From Aquabacterium sp. (GTDB taxonomy: Bacteria > Pseudomonadota > Gammaproteobacteria > Burkholderiales > Burkholderiaceae_C): a stretch of DNA of 35,168 nucleotides. A program made the position numbers and the translations under genes. Location of the stretch: assembly GCF_021768455.1 (NCBI RefSeq), contig NZ_JAIZVX010000024.1:1-35168 (forward strand), in the 5' to 3' direction. This document shows positions 24,869-32,754 of the stretch, piece by piece; the first letter of the stretch is position 1, and the number at the start of each line of letters is the position of its first letter. A model generated the notes under the pieces. The model was not told the DNA's origin. It worked only from the letters and a program-made list of their open reading frames with translations, and searched no databases.

Positions 24869-25978
24869 TCAGCCCTTGCCATCGGCTGCCTTGACCGGTT
24901 TCTTGCTCATGCTGCGCGCCAGCAGCTGCGACATGTCGCGGGCATAGCGCTGCGCCTGCTCGACCGACAACTGCGCATCCTGCGACGCGGGGGCGCCAGC
25001 CGGGATCTCCAGCACGAAGTCCACGCCATCAAAGTCGTCTTCGATGCGCACCGAACCACCGTGCTGCGCGAGGATGCGCTGGCTCAGGGCCAGGCCGATG
25101 CCGCGGCGCTCCACTGGCTGGGCGCTGTCACCCACCCCGAAAGGCACATAGGCGCCACGGCGCTCGTGGTTCGACACGAACAGCCCCTGGTTGTGGGCGC
25201 GCACCATCACGCGCGTGCCCACGGCCTGAACCTGCAGGCGGATGCGGCTGCCCGACTGGGCGCTGCGCACCGACTGCTCCAGGTACTCCGACATGGCCTT
25301 GGCCAGCCAGTGCGAGCTGCCATAGACGGTGGGCAGGTCGGCCTCCAGGCCTTCGGTCAGGATGGCGATGTTGCGCGCGCTGGCCTGGGGCATGACCTCG
25401 TCGAGCGCCTTGCGCAGCAGGTCGGGCAGGAAGATGCGCTCGTCGCGTTGCAGGGCGCTTTCGCCGAAGACGCTGGTGAGGTCGCGCAGCTTGTCCAGCT
25501 TGGCCGACAGGGCCCGCGCTTCGTCGGCCAGAGCCCCCAGCTCGTCGGCCCCCACAGGGCGCTGTGCCCACTGGCCGATCTCGGGCAGGGCCCGGGCCAG
25601 CGCCTCGATGGGGCGGGCCATCTCTGCCTCGATGTAGCCGATCAGGTTCTCCAGGGCCTGCGAGTACCAGCGCTCTTCCGACACGTTGTTCATCACGACC
25701 ATGAGGTCGTTGCCCACCGGGGCGTTGATCAGCACGGCGCGGATGGTGTCGGGGTGGGCTTCCTGCGTGGTCAGCTCGAACTGGAAAGGCAGGTTCAGCA
25801 TGTTCTGCCCGCCGGCCTTGACCGTGCGATCGGCCACCGGGTCCATCATGGCCTGCCCCAGCATCACCGGGGTCATCTGCACGGCAGCCTTGTTGGCGTA
25901 GCGCACGGTGCCGTCGCGCTGCACCCAGACCACGCCACTCTTGACCTGGTCAAACAACATGCGAAAGGCGTCGTTCAT
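24869..25978 (-). CDS. PAS protein with degenerate histidine-kinase-like region
   Basis: This 369-aa cytosolic protein begins with a PAS-like domain (about 1-105: FDQVKSGVVWVQRDGTVRYA), then a helical hairpin (110-190) and a GHKL ATPase-like domain (200-326). Where a kinase has His-Glu-x-Arg-Thr-Pro, this has AEMARP (118-123) with no histidine. The N-box reads SEYLEQS (230-236), with Glu231 and Gln235 where Asn is expected, and the G1 box reads HNQGLF instead of Asp-x-Gly-x-Gly. Only the G2-like RRGIGLALSQRILAQHGG is well kept. It may therefore be a sensor or scaffold lacking autophosphorylation. It starts 15 bases after the HTH gene and precedes the receiver gene. Confidence 0.83.
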   Translation of the reverse strand: MNDAFRMLFDQVKSGVVWVQRDGTVRYANKAAVQMTPVMLGQAMMDPVADRTVKAGGQNMLNLPFQFELTTQEAHPDTIRAVLINAPVGNDLMVVMNNVSEERWYSQALENLIGYIEAEMARPIEALARALPEIGQWAQRPVGADELGALADEARALSAKLDKLRDLTSVFGESALQRDERIFLPDLLRKALDEVMPQASARNIAILTEGLEADLPTVYGSSHWLAKAMSEYLEQSVRSAQSGSRIRLQVQAVGTRVMVRAHNQGLFVSNHERRGAYVPFGVGDSAQPVERRGIGLALSQRILAQHGGSVRIEDDFDGVDFVLEIPAGAPASQDAQLSVEQAQRYARDMSQLLARSMSKKPVKAADGKG

Positions 25979-25993
25979 GGCAATCTTTCAGGA

Positions 25994-26683
25994 TCAGGAC
26001 ACACGTTGCCCAAGCAGCTGGCGCCCCACCCGCACGGCCACGGCCTCCGGGCTCACGGGCAGGCGGATGAGTTCGGCGCAGTCGGGCAACCCACCACGCG
26101 GGATCAGCTCGTCTTCGCCCTGCTCAGACAGCACAAGGATGCGCATGTCGCCCACCGGCTCGCAGCGCTCCAGCGTGCGCAACATGGCCAGGCCGTCCAT
26201 GCCGGGCAGCTCCAGGTTGGTGATGAGCAGGTCGGGGGCCTGCTGACCGATCTGCAGCAGGGCCAGGTAGCCGCTTTCGGCCGTGCGCAGGCGCACCGAG
26301 GGGCCATAGGGCTGCAGGGCACGCTCACAGCGCTGCTGCCAGTCCTGGTCATCGGCCACCAGCAGCACGTCCAGCGGGCGCAGGCTGTGCAGGCCATCGT
26401 GCTGGCGCGTGTCGGGCTGGCTGGCGGGCACTTCGCGCAAGGCGAGCTCCCGCTTGCTGAGCGTGCCGCGGGCCAGGGGTTCGCCGCCCAGGCCGGTGCT
26501 CAGCGCCAGGGCCTCCACGGCGTTGTAGGGGATGCGGCGGTGGCCGCCTGGCGTGCGCGCCGCAGGCAAGATATCGGCCTCCACCCACAGCTGCACCGTG
26601 CGCAGGGACACCCCCAGACGCAGGGCCGCCTCGCGGGTGGTCAACATGCGGGCACCAGGGCCCAGGGGGATGACTTGGGACAT
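25994..26683 (-). CDS. MerR/excisionase-type HTH protein with degenerate receiver domain
   Basis: This 229-aa protein has an N-terminal winged-helix DNA-binding domain of the MerR/BldC/excisionase kind (residues 13-52: LTTREAALRLGVSLRTVQLW and TPGGHRRIP), a linker and a receiver-like domain (104-225). The acidic pair (Asp111, Asp112) is kept, but the phosphoacceptor is Asn156 (LLITNLELPGMDG) and the conserved Lys is Leu208 (IRLPVSP). It is therefore probably a phosphorylation-independent regulator. The ATG at 26683 has a GAGGTGA site. It heads the four-gene sensory operon and may control it or motility genes. A FliA-like promoter lies 45 nt upstream. Confidence 0.85.
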   Translation of the reverse strand: MSQVIPLGPGARMLTTREAALRLGVSLRTVQLWVEADILPAARTPGGHRRIPYNAVEALALSTGLGGEPLARGTLSKRELALREVPASQPDTRQHDGLHSLRPLDVLLVADDQDWQQRCERALQPYGPSVRLRTAESGYLALLQIGQQAPDLLITNLELPGMDGLAMLRTLERCEPVGDMRILVLSEQGEDELIPRGGLPDCAELIRLPVSPEAVAVRVGRQLLGQRVS

Positions 26684-26727
26684 CGCTCACCTCGTAACGC
26701 GCTTGCAGCGGAAGAATCACCCTCTGC

Positions 26728-26754
26728 TTATCGGTCACGGTTTCAGTTTTTCGA
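26728..26754 (-). promoter_or_regulatory. Possible FliA-like promoter of the sensory operon
   Basis: On the minus strand, TCGAAAAA (26754-26747), an 11-nt spacer and ACCGATAA (26735-26728). The -10 matches GCCGATAA at 7 of 8 positions and the spacing equals that before fliD and fliS; the -35 half is weak. It lies 44 nt before the HTH gene start. Confidence 0.45.
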
Positions 26755-26885
26755 GATGGCGACAAGCCCTCGTCAGCCTTCCCCGCCACAAACTGGCGCA
26801 GCCCGTGAACAATTGGCGAACGGCGTGCGGTCGGTCGACCACACCAGGCTTCATCCACCGAGGCGCCAGGCCTCGGCACATTCGG

Positions 26886-26891
26886 CACAAT
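26886..26891 (+). promoter_or_regulatory. -10-like hexamer 6 nt before greB start
   Basis: CACAAT is followed by 6 bases (ccgggc) and the greB ATG, with no Shine-Dalgarno, the same geometry as hemC, hemX and spoT. Confidence 0.42.
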
Positions 26892-26897
26892 CCGGGC

Positions 26898-27461
26898 ATG
26901 AGCAAAGCCTTCACCAAGGAATCCGACAGCGAGGACGACGACGACCTCGCCCTGCCCCCCTTGCCCGCGGGCGGCAAGAACTACATCACACCCGACGGCT
27001 ACCAGCGCCTGCGCACCGAACTGATCAACCTCATCGACGTGGAGCGCCCCAAGGTGGTCGAGATCGTGCACTGGGCCGCCTCCAACGGCGACCGCTCTGA
27101 AAACGGCGACTACATCTACGGCAAGAAGCGCCTGCGCGAGATCGACCGCCGCATCCGCTTCCTCACCAAGCGCCTGGACATCGCGGAAGTGGCCGACCCG
27201 ACCCAGCACCACGGCAACGACCAGGTCTTCTTCGGCGCCACGGTGACCTACGAAAACGCGGCGGGCGTCGAGCGCACCATCACCATCAAAGGCATCGACG
27301 AGGTCGACAACCTGAAAGGCGAGGTCAGCTGGATCTCGCCCATTGCCCGCGCCCTGCTCAAGTCCCGCGAGGGCGACGAAGTGCAGCTCATGACACCCGG
27401 CGGCGTCGAGCGCATCGAGGTCATCAAGGTCGTCTACCCGGCCCCGAGCGTGGCCCACTGA
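26898..27461 (+). CDS. greB: Transcription elongation factor GreB
   Basis: This 187-aa protein enters the RNA polymerase secondary channel and stimulates transcript cleavage to rescue backtracked complexes. The N-terminal coiled coil has the characteristic HWAASNGDRSENGDYIYGKK segment with the acidic tip, followed by RLREIDRRIRFLTKRLDIAE; the C-terminal FKBP-like domain includes FGATVTYENAAG and GEVSWISPIARALL. GreB rather than GreA is indicated by the N-Y-I-T-P-D-G start and the DYIYGKKRLREIDRR block. A 25-residue acidic extension (SDSEDDDD) precedes the domain. It is divergent from the sensory operon and convergent with spoT, whose stop lies 40 bases away. Confidence 0.95.
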   Translation: MSKAFTKESDSEDDDDLALPPLPAGGKNYITPDGYQRLRTELINLIDVERPKVVEIVHWAASNGDRSENGDYIYGKKRLREIDRRIRFLTKRLDIAEVADPTQHHGNDQVFFGATVTYENAAGVERTITIKGIDEVDNLKGEVSWISPIARALLKSREGDEVQLMTPGGVERIEVIKVVYPAPSVAH

Positions 27462-27501
27462 GTCACGGCGCCGGCCGCGGCTTCAGACCCGACCGGCTGC
27501 A

Positions 27502-29706
27502 TCAGGGGCAGACGCGCTCGGCCTTCAGCACCACCGTGCAGCGGCGCAAGGTGCGCAGCACATCGGCCAGGTGCTCGGTGTCGCGCACCGACACGGTCAG
27601 CCGCAGCTCGGCGGTTTCGCCCAGGCGCTCATCGCCCATCTCGATGTGGGTGATGTCGGTCTCGGCACTGCTGATGGATGCCGCCACCTGGGCCAGCACG
27701 CCCTTGCCGTTGGTGACCAGCACCGACACGACGGACTCGAACTGGCGGGTCGGCTCATCGGACCAGACCACGTCGATCCAGCGCTCGCTGTCGCGCTCGA
27801 AGAGGCGGCGCCCGGCCCCGCAGTGCTGGGTGTGCACCACCAGGCCCTCGCCACGGCCCAGGTAACCCGCAATCGGGTCGCCCGGCACCGGGCAACAGCA
27901 GCTGGCCAGTTGCACCGTGGCGCCCTCGCTGCCATCGATCACCACCGAACCCTGCGTGGGGGCGTCGTCGGCCGCAAACCGGCCCAGGGTCAGGGTCAGG
28001 GCGTCCGGGCGCTCGCCGGATTCGGCCATCAGCGTGGCCAGGCGCTTGGCCACCATCGTGGCAATCTTGCGGCCCAGACCGATGTCGGCCATCAGCTCCT
28101 GCTGGCTGCGGTTGCCCCCCCAGCGGATCAGGCTTTGCCACAGGGCCCCGGTTTCGCCCTCGCTCTCCTCGTCGCCCGGCGGCAGCGTCAGGCCTTCGGC
28201 ACGCAGGGCCTGGGCCAAGAGCTTCTCGCCCAGGTCCAGCGACTCCTCGGCCTCCATGTTCTTCAGGTAGCTGCGGATCTTGGAGCGGGCACGGCCCGTG
28301 CGCACGAAGTTCAGCCAGCCCGGGTTGGGCTTGGCGCTCGGGGCCGTGATGATCTCGACCACATCGCCACTGTGCAACTGGGCGCGCAGCGGCACCGGCT
28401 CGCCATTGACCTTGGCCGACACGCAGCGGTCGCCCACACCCGAGTGGATGGCGTAGGCAAAGTCCACGGGCGTGGCACCCTTCGGCAGCGCCACGATGCG
28501 CGATTTCGGCGTCAGCACATAGACCGACTCGGGGAACAGGTCGATCTTCAGGTGCTCCAGGAACTCGGCCGAATCGCGCGTCTCGTGCTGGATGTCGATC
28601 AGCGACTGCAGCCACACCGCGGCCTGCTGCGGCGACGCGTGACCCGGGCCTTCATGCTCCTTGTACATCCAGTGCGCCGCGATGCCCTTCTCGGCCACGG
28701 CGTGCATGGCCTGCGAGCGGATCTGGAACTCCACCGCCGTGCCCACCGGGTTCACCAGCGTGGTGTGCAGCGACTGGTAGCCGTTGGCCTTGGAGATGGC
28801 GATGTAGTCCTTGAACCGGCCGGGCAAGGGCTTGTAGAGCTGGTGCAGCACCCCCAGGGCACGGTAGCAATCCAGCAGTTCGCGGGTCACGATGCGGAAG
28901 CCGAAGATGTCGCTCACCTGGGCAAAGCTCAGGTGCTTCTCCACCATCTTGTGATAGATCGAGTAGATGGTTTTCTCGCGCCCATAGACCTCGACGTCCA
29001 TGTCCGCGCCCACGAACGAGGCCAGCACCTCGCCACGGATGCGCTCCACCAGGTCCCGGCGGTTGCCCCGCGTGCGCTTCACGGCCTTGGCCAGCACCGC
29101 ATACCGCCAGGGGTTGATGTACTGGAACGACAGCTCCTGCAGCTCGCGGTAGGTCTGGTTCAGGCCCAGGCGGTGCGCGATCGGCACGTAGATCTCGATG
29201 GTCTCGCGGGCGATGCGGGCGCGCTTGTGCGCCACCATCGCGGCCATCGTGCGCATGTTGTGCAGGCGATCGGCCAGCTTGATCAGGATGACGCGCACAT
29301 CGCGCGCCATGGCCAGCAGCATCTTGCGGAAGGACTCGGCCTGCGACTCTTCCTTGGTCGAGAAGTGCAGCTTGTCCAGTTTGGTCAGGCCATCGACCAG
29401 CTCGGCCGTGGGCGCCCCGAAGCGCTCGATCAGCTCGATCTTGGTGACGCCGCAGTCTTCCATCGCGTCGTGCATCAGCGCGGCCATGATGGCCTGGGCG
29501 TCGAGCTTCCAGTCGGCACACAGCCCGGCCACGGCAATCGGGTGGGTGATGTAGGGCTCGCCGCTGGCCCGGAACTGCCCCAGGTGGGCCTCGTCGGCGA
29601 AGCGGTAGGCGTCGCGCACCCGGCGGATGTCCGCCTCGTCCAGGTAATCGAGCTTGTGGGTCAGGGCGGCAAAGGATGCCGCTGCAGCGTCAGTGGCCAG
29701 GGTCAT
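27502..29706 (-). CDS. spoT: Bifunctional (p)ppGpp synthetase/hydrolase SpoT
   Basis: This 734-aa RelA/SpoT homologue makes and degrades the stringent alarmone. The N-terminal HD hydrolase has ITHPIAVA (His55), LMHDAMED (His79, Asp80) and KLADRLHNMRTM, all intact. The synthetase domain has VSDIFGFRIV, RFKDYIAISKANGYQSLHTT and VEFQIRSQAMHAVAEKGIAAHW-type sequence. A TGS domain (VLTPKSRIVALPKGATPVDF) and a C-terminal ACT domain follow. The ATG at 29706 is preferred because the family N-terminus follows and a -10-like TACAGT lies 6 nt before it; an ATG at 29769 would read through the rpoZ terminator. It lies downstream of rpoZ but has its own start signals. Confidence 0.96.
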   Translation of the reverse strand: MTLATDAAAASFAALTHKLDYLDEADIRRVRDAYRFADEAHLGQFRASGEPYITHPIAVAGLCADWKLDAQAIMAALMHDAMEDCGVTKIELIERFGAPTAELVDGLTKLDKLHFSTKEESQAESFRKMLLAMARDVRVILIKLADRLHNMRTMAAMVAHKRARIARETIEIYVPIAHRLGLNQTYRELQELSFQYINPWRYAVLAKAVKRTRGNRRDLVERIRGEVLASFVGADMDVEVYGREKTIYSIYHKMVEKHLSFAQVSDIFGFRIVTRELLDCYRALGVLHQLYKPLPGRFKDYIAISKANGYQSLHTTLVNPVGTAVEFQIRSQAMHAVAEKGIAAHWMYKEHEGPGHASPQQAAVWLQSLIDIQHETRDSAEFLEHLKIDLFPESVYVLTPKSRIVALPKGATPVDFAYAIHSGVGDRCVSAKVNGEPVPLRAQLHSGDVVEIITAPSAKPNPGWLNFVRTGRARSKIRSYLKNMEAEESLDLGEKLLAQALRAEGLTLPPGDEESEGETGALWQSLIRWGGNRSQQELMADIGLGRKIATMVAKRLATLMAESGERPDALTLTLGRFAADDAPTQGSVVIDGSEGATVQLASCCCPVPGDPIAGYLGRGEGLVVHTQHCGAGRRLFERDSERWIDVVWSDEPTRQFESVVSVLVTNGKGVLAQVAASISSAETDITHIEMGDERLGETAELRLTVSVRDTEHLADVLRTLRRCTVVLKAERVCP

Positions 29707-29712
29707 GTCTTG

Positions 29713-29718
29713 ACTGTA
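29713..29718 (-). promoter_or_regulatory. -10-like hexamer 6 nt before spoT start
   Basis: On the minus strand TACAGT is followed by 6 bases (caagac) and the spoT ATG. It lies just after the terminator that ends rpoZ transcription, as expected for an independent, leaderless spoT transcript. Confidence 0.5.
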
Positions 29719-29757
29719 GCGCGGTTCAATGCCCCCGGGGGGCGTCGGGATCTCTGG

Positions 29758-29789
29758 AAAAAATGACAAAGGCCCGCCGAAGCGAGCCT
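29758..29789 (-). terminator. Rho-independent terminator after rpoZ
   Basis: Read on the minus strand, AGGCTCGC and GCGGGCCT form an 8-bp stem with a stable TTCG tetraloop (29789-29770), followed by TTGTCATTTTTT. It separates yicC-gmk-rpoZ from spoT. Confidence 0.85.
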
Positions 29790-29856
29790 CTGGATGCCCT
29801 GGTCAGGGCGGCTGCCTCAGGGGTTCCCCCCGGGGCAGCGCGAGCCGATCTTCAGA

Positions 29857-30060
29857 TCAGGTCGGGACCTTGCGCAGCATCTCGATGCCGACCTGGCCGG
29901 CGGCGATTTCGCGCAGCGCGGTCACGCCAGGCTTGTTGCGCGATTCGATCTTGGGCGTGTGGCCCTGGCTCAGCATGCGGGCACGGTAGGTGGCAGCCAA
30001 CACCAGCTGGAAGCGGTTCGGGATCTTTTGCAGGCAATCTTCAACGGTGATGCGGGCCAT
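29857..30060 (-). CDS. rpoZ: RNA polymerase omega subunit
   Basis: This 67-aa protein matches omega, which helps assemble beta-prime and forms part of a ppGpp-binding site on RNA polymerase. It opens with [20 protein letters not shown] and has the conserved AATYRARML and [16 protein letters not shown] segments. An AGGAG site precedes the ATG at 30060. It lies 65 bases after gmk on the same strand and is followed by a strong terminator, a normal arrangement (gmk-rpoZ-spoT). Confidence 0.96.
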   Translation of the reverse strand: MARITVEDCLQKIPNRFQLVLAATYRARMLSQGHTPKIESRNKPGVTALREIAAGQVGIEMLRKVPT

Positions 30061-30125
30061 GGCTGGTGCTCCTAAGGGGTCTGACGGATCTGGTGAACGG
30101 GCCGGCCCACAGGGCCAATCCGGGC

Positions 30126-30746
30126 TCAGACCAGATTGAGGGCACGGAACACGGCAGACTTGTTCCGGCGCTGAGCCGCGTATTTTAACCTCTGCGCGTG
30201 AACAATGGCCTTCAAATCGAACAAAGCCGATTCGAACAGGGCATTCACCACGATGAAATCGAAGTGCTGGGCCTGCCCCACCTCGATCCGGGCATTGGCC
30301 ATGCGCACCTCGATCACCTCAGGCGAGTCCTCGCCGCGACGGTTCAGGCGCTGCAGCAGCTCTTCGTAGCTCGGCGGCAGGATGAAGATCAGGATGGCGT
30401 TGGGGAAGATCTCCTTGATCTGCAGGGCGCCCTGCCAGTCGATCTCCAGCACCACATCTTCGCCGCCCTTGATGCGCTCCTCGATCGCGTGGCGCGAGGT
30501 GCCGTAGTGGTTGCCGTGCACCTCGGCGTGCTCGAAGAACTCGCCGCGCTCGACCATGGCCGAGAATTCCTCCCGGGTGGTGAAATGGTATTCACGGCCG
30601 GGTTGCTCCTGCCCGCGCGGTGCACGGGTGGTGTGGGAAACGCTCACCTGCAGGCGGGCGTCGAGCTCCAGCAGGGCCTTGACCAGGCTGGATTTGCCCG
30701 TGCCACTGGGGGCCGAGACGACGAAGAGGTTGCCGGGGTAGTCCAT
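30126..30746 (-). CDS. gmk: Guanylate kinase
   Basis: This enzyme phosphorylates GMP to GDP with ATP. The P-loop is [16 protein letters not shown], followed by the GMP-binding [19 protein letters not shown], then [15 protein letters not shown] and [14 protein letters not shown]. From the ATG at 30746, with GGAG upstream, the protein is 206 aa, the normal family length. A GTG at 30821 overlaps the yicC stop (GTGA) and would add 25 Pro/Ala-rich residues; coupling through that overlap is possible, so the start is not certain. It is the middle gene of yicC-gmk-rpoZ. Confidence 0.95.
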   Translation of the reverse strand: MDYPGNLFVVSAPSGTGKSSLVKALLELDARLQVSVSHTTRAPRGQEQPGREYHFTTREEFSAMVERGEFFEHAEVHGNHYGTSRHAIEERIKGGEDVVLEIDWQGALQIKEIFPNAILIFILPPSYEELLQRLNRRGEDSPEVIEVRMANARIEVGQAQHFDFIVVNALFESALFDLKAIVHAQRLKYAAQRRNKSAVFRALNLV

Positions 30747-30817
30747 GGCGGGGGCTCCAGGGCGGGCCGGTGCGGCACCGGCGGGTTTCACGGAAAGATC
30801 AGACACCTTATCGGTGC

Positions 30818-31756
30818 TCACTCGATGTTCTGAACCTGCTCGCGCATCTGCTCGATCAGGACCTTCATCTCCACCGAGATCTGGGTCAGCTCCAGGGCCG
30901 CGGCCTTGGAGCCCAGGGTGTTGGCTTCGCGGTGCAGTTCCTGGATCAGGAAGTCCAGGCGCTTGCCCACCTCGCCGCCCTTCTTCAACAGGCGAGCGAT
31001 TTCATCCAGGTGGGCCTTCAGGCGCTGGAGCTCTTCGTCCACATCGATGCGCAGGGCGTAGGCCGCGGCCTCGCTCAGCGCGCGCTCGTTGGCGGCTTCG
31101 GGCGTCACGGTGCCGCCCACGGCCTGCAGGGCCTCCTGGTACTTGGCCACGAAGCGCTCCTGCTGGCGCAGCACGGCCTGGGGCACCAGGGGCGTGGCCT
31201 GCTCGGCCAGGGCCTGCAGGCCCTTGAGCTTGTCTTTCAGCACCGCCACCAGGCGGGCCCCTTCGCGCTCGCGGGCCTCCTTCATGGCCTCGACGCACTG
31301 GCGCGCCGATTCCATGGCGATCTCTTCCAGCTTGGCCACGGGCGCCGCGGCACGGCACCAGTGCAGCACCTCGTTGACCGAGAGCGGCCCCGCCTTGGGC
31401 AGCCAGTTCTGCACCATGCCCTCCAGCCGGGCCAGGGTGTGGAGCTGGTCAGGCTGGGGCTGGGGCCAGGCCGTGTCGGCGGCGCGCTGAGGCTGGAGGC
31501 GAAACTCCATCTTGCCCCGTTTGAACGAGGCCGTGAGCAGCTCGCGCAAGGCGGGCTCGAGGCCCCGGAACTCGTCTGCGAGCTTGAAGCTCAGGTCGAG
31601 GAAACGGCTGTTGACCGAGCGCAACTCGGCGCCCACCGCACCCTGTCCGCCCTTGCGGGAAGCGGCTGGCGCATCGCCATCCTCAGCGTGGTCTTGGGCG
31701 TGGTCGGGGGCCGACGCAACCGCGCTGGCAAAGCCGGTCATGGAGTAGACTGACAT
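30818..31756 (-). CDS. yicC: YicC family protein (endoribonuclease-like)
   Basis: This 312-aa protein has the YicC N-terminal domain starting [10 protein letters not shown] and containing [20 protein letters not shown] and FKRGKMEF, and the C-terminal DUF1732 domain with [20 protein letters not shown] and [18 protein letters not shown]. coli YicC (287 aa) has been linked to RNA degradation. A short insertion of about 20 Ala/Asp-rich residues sits after [10 protein letters not shown]. It is divergent from the Ser/Thr kinase gene with only 29 bases between start codons, and its stop overlaps the possible GTG start of gmk. Confidence 0.94.
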   Translation of the reverse strand: MSVYSMTGFASAVASAPDHAQDHAEDGDAPAASRKGGQGAVGAELRSVNSRFLDLSFKLADEFRGLEPALRELLTASFKRGKMEFRLQPQRAADTAWPQPQPDQLHTLARLEGMVQNWLPKAGPLSVNEVLHWCRAAAPVAKLEEIAMESARQCVEAMKEAREREGARLVAVLKDKLKGLQALAEQATPLVPQAVLRQQERFVAKYQEALQAVGGTVTPEAANERALSEAAAYALRIDVDEELQRLKAHLDEIARLLKKGGEVGKRLDFLIQELHREANTLGSKAAALELTQISVEMKVLIEQMREQVQNIE

Positions 31757-31785
31757 GGTTACTTGACACCAGACAAAACTCGATT

Positions 31786-32754
31786 ATGTCAAAGCCCAAA
31801 CCCGCGCCGCTCCCTTCGGGCACCGTCGTGGGCGGCTACTCGGTGATCAAGAAGCTGGCGGCGGGTGGTTTTGGCGTGGTTTACCTGGCCGAAGACCCGG
31901 ACAAAAGGCTCATTGCGCTCAAGGAATACCTGCCCGCCTCCCTCGCAGAACGGGCTCCGGGTGAGCTGATTCCCCGCGTCAAGCCCGACAAGCAGCCGCT
32001 CTACCGTCTGGGCCTGAAAAGTTTTTTTGAAGAAGGCCGCTCGCTGGCGCAAATTGCGCACCCCAGCGTGGTGTCGGTGCTGAATTTCTTCCGGGAAAAC
32101 GAAACCGTCTACATGGTGATGAACTACCTCCAGGGCGACACCCTGCAGGATTTCATCGTCACCGCCCGCGACCTCAAGCGCGACAAGGTCTTCCGCGAAT
32201 CCACCATCCGCAGCCTGTTCGACGAGATCCTGCGTGGCCTGCGCATCGTGCACCAGCACAAGATGCTGCACCTCGACATCAAACCGGCCAACATCTTCAT
32301 CACGAACGACAACAAGGCCGTGCTGCTCGACTTCGGTGCCGCACGCGAGGTGCTGTCCAAAGAGGGCAATTTCATCCGCCCGATGTACACGCCCGGTTTC
32401 GCCGCACCCGAGATGTACCGCCGCGACGGCAGCCTCGGCCCCTGGACGGACATCTACGCCATCGGCGCCTGCATCTATGCCTGCATGCAGGGCTACCCCC
32501 CCAACGACGCCCCGCAACGCCTCGAAAAAGACCGCTTGGGGCTGTCTCTCTCGCGCCTGCGCAATGTCTATTCGGATAACCTGATCGAGGTCACCGAGTG
32601 GTGCATGTCACTCGACCCGCTGGCCCGCCCGCAGAGCGTCTTCGCCCTGCAAAAGGAGCTGGCCCGTGAAACCGAGCGTCGCTACTCCAAGCTGACCTTT
32701 GCCGAGCGCGTGAAATTGCAACTCGAAAACCTCAAGACGGGAGCCAAGGCATGA
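31786..32754 (+). CDS. Hanks-type serine/threonine protein kinase
   Basis: This 322-aa cytosolic kinase has the full catalytic core: glycine loop LAAGGFGVVY (24-33), Lys46 in IALKEY, Glu83, the catalytic loop HLDIKPANIF (Asp164, Asn169; HLD replaces the common HRD), the metal-binding LDFGAAR (Asp182) and FAAPEMYRRDGS in place of the APE motif. HLD suggests regulation other than through the HRD arginine. There is no membrane segment or extra sensor domain. The start ATG has no good ribosome-binding site. Its TGA overlaps the ATG of the PP2C gene, so kinase and opposing phosphatase are made together. Substrates are unknown. Confidence 0.93.
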   Translation: MSKPKPAPLPSGTVVGGYSVIKKLAAGGFGVVYLAEDPDKRLIALKEYLPASLAERAPGELIPRVKPDKQPLYRLGLKSFFEEGRSLAQIAHPSVVSVLNFFRENETVYMVMNYLQGDTLQDFIVTARDLKRDKVFRESTIRSLFDEILRGLRIVHQHKMLHLDIKPANIFITNDNKAVLLDFGAAREVLSKEGNFIRPMYTPGFAAPEMYRRDGSLGPWTDIYAIGACIYACMQGYPPNDAPQRLEKDRLGLSLSRLRNVYSDNLIEVTEWCMSLDPLARPQSVFALQKELARETERRYSKLTFAERVKLQLENLKTGAKA

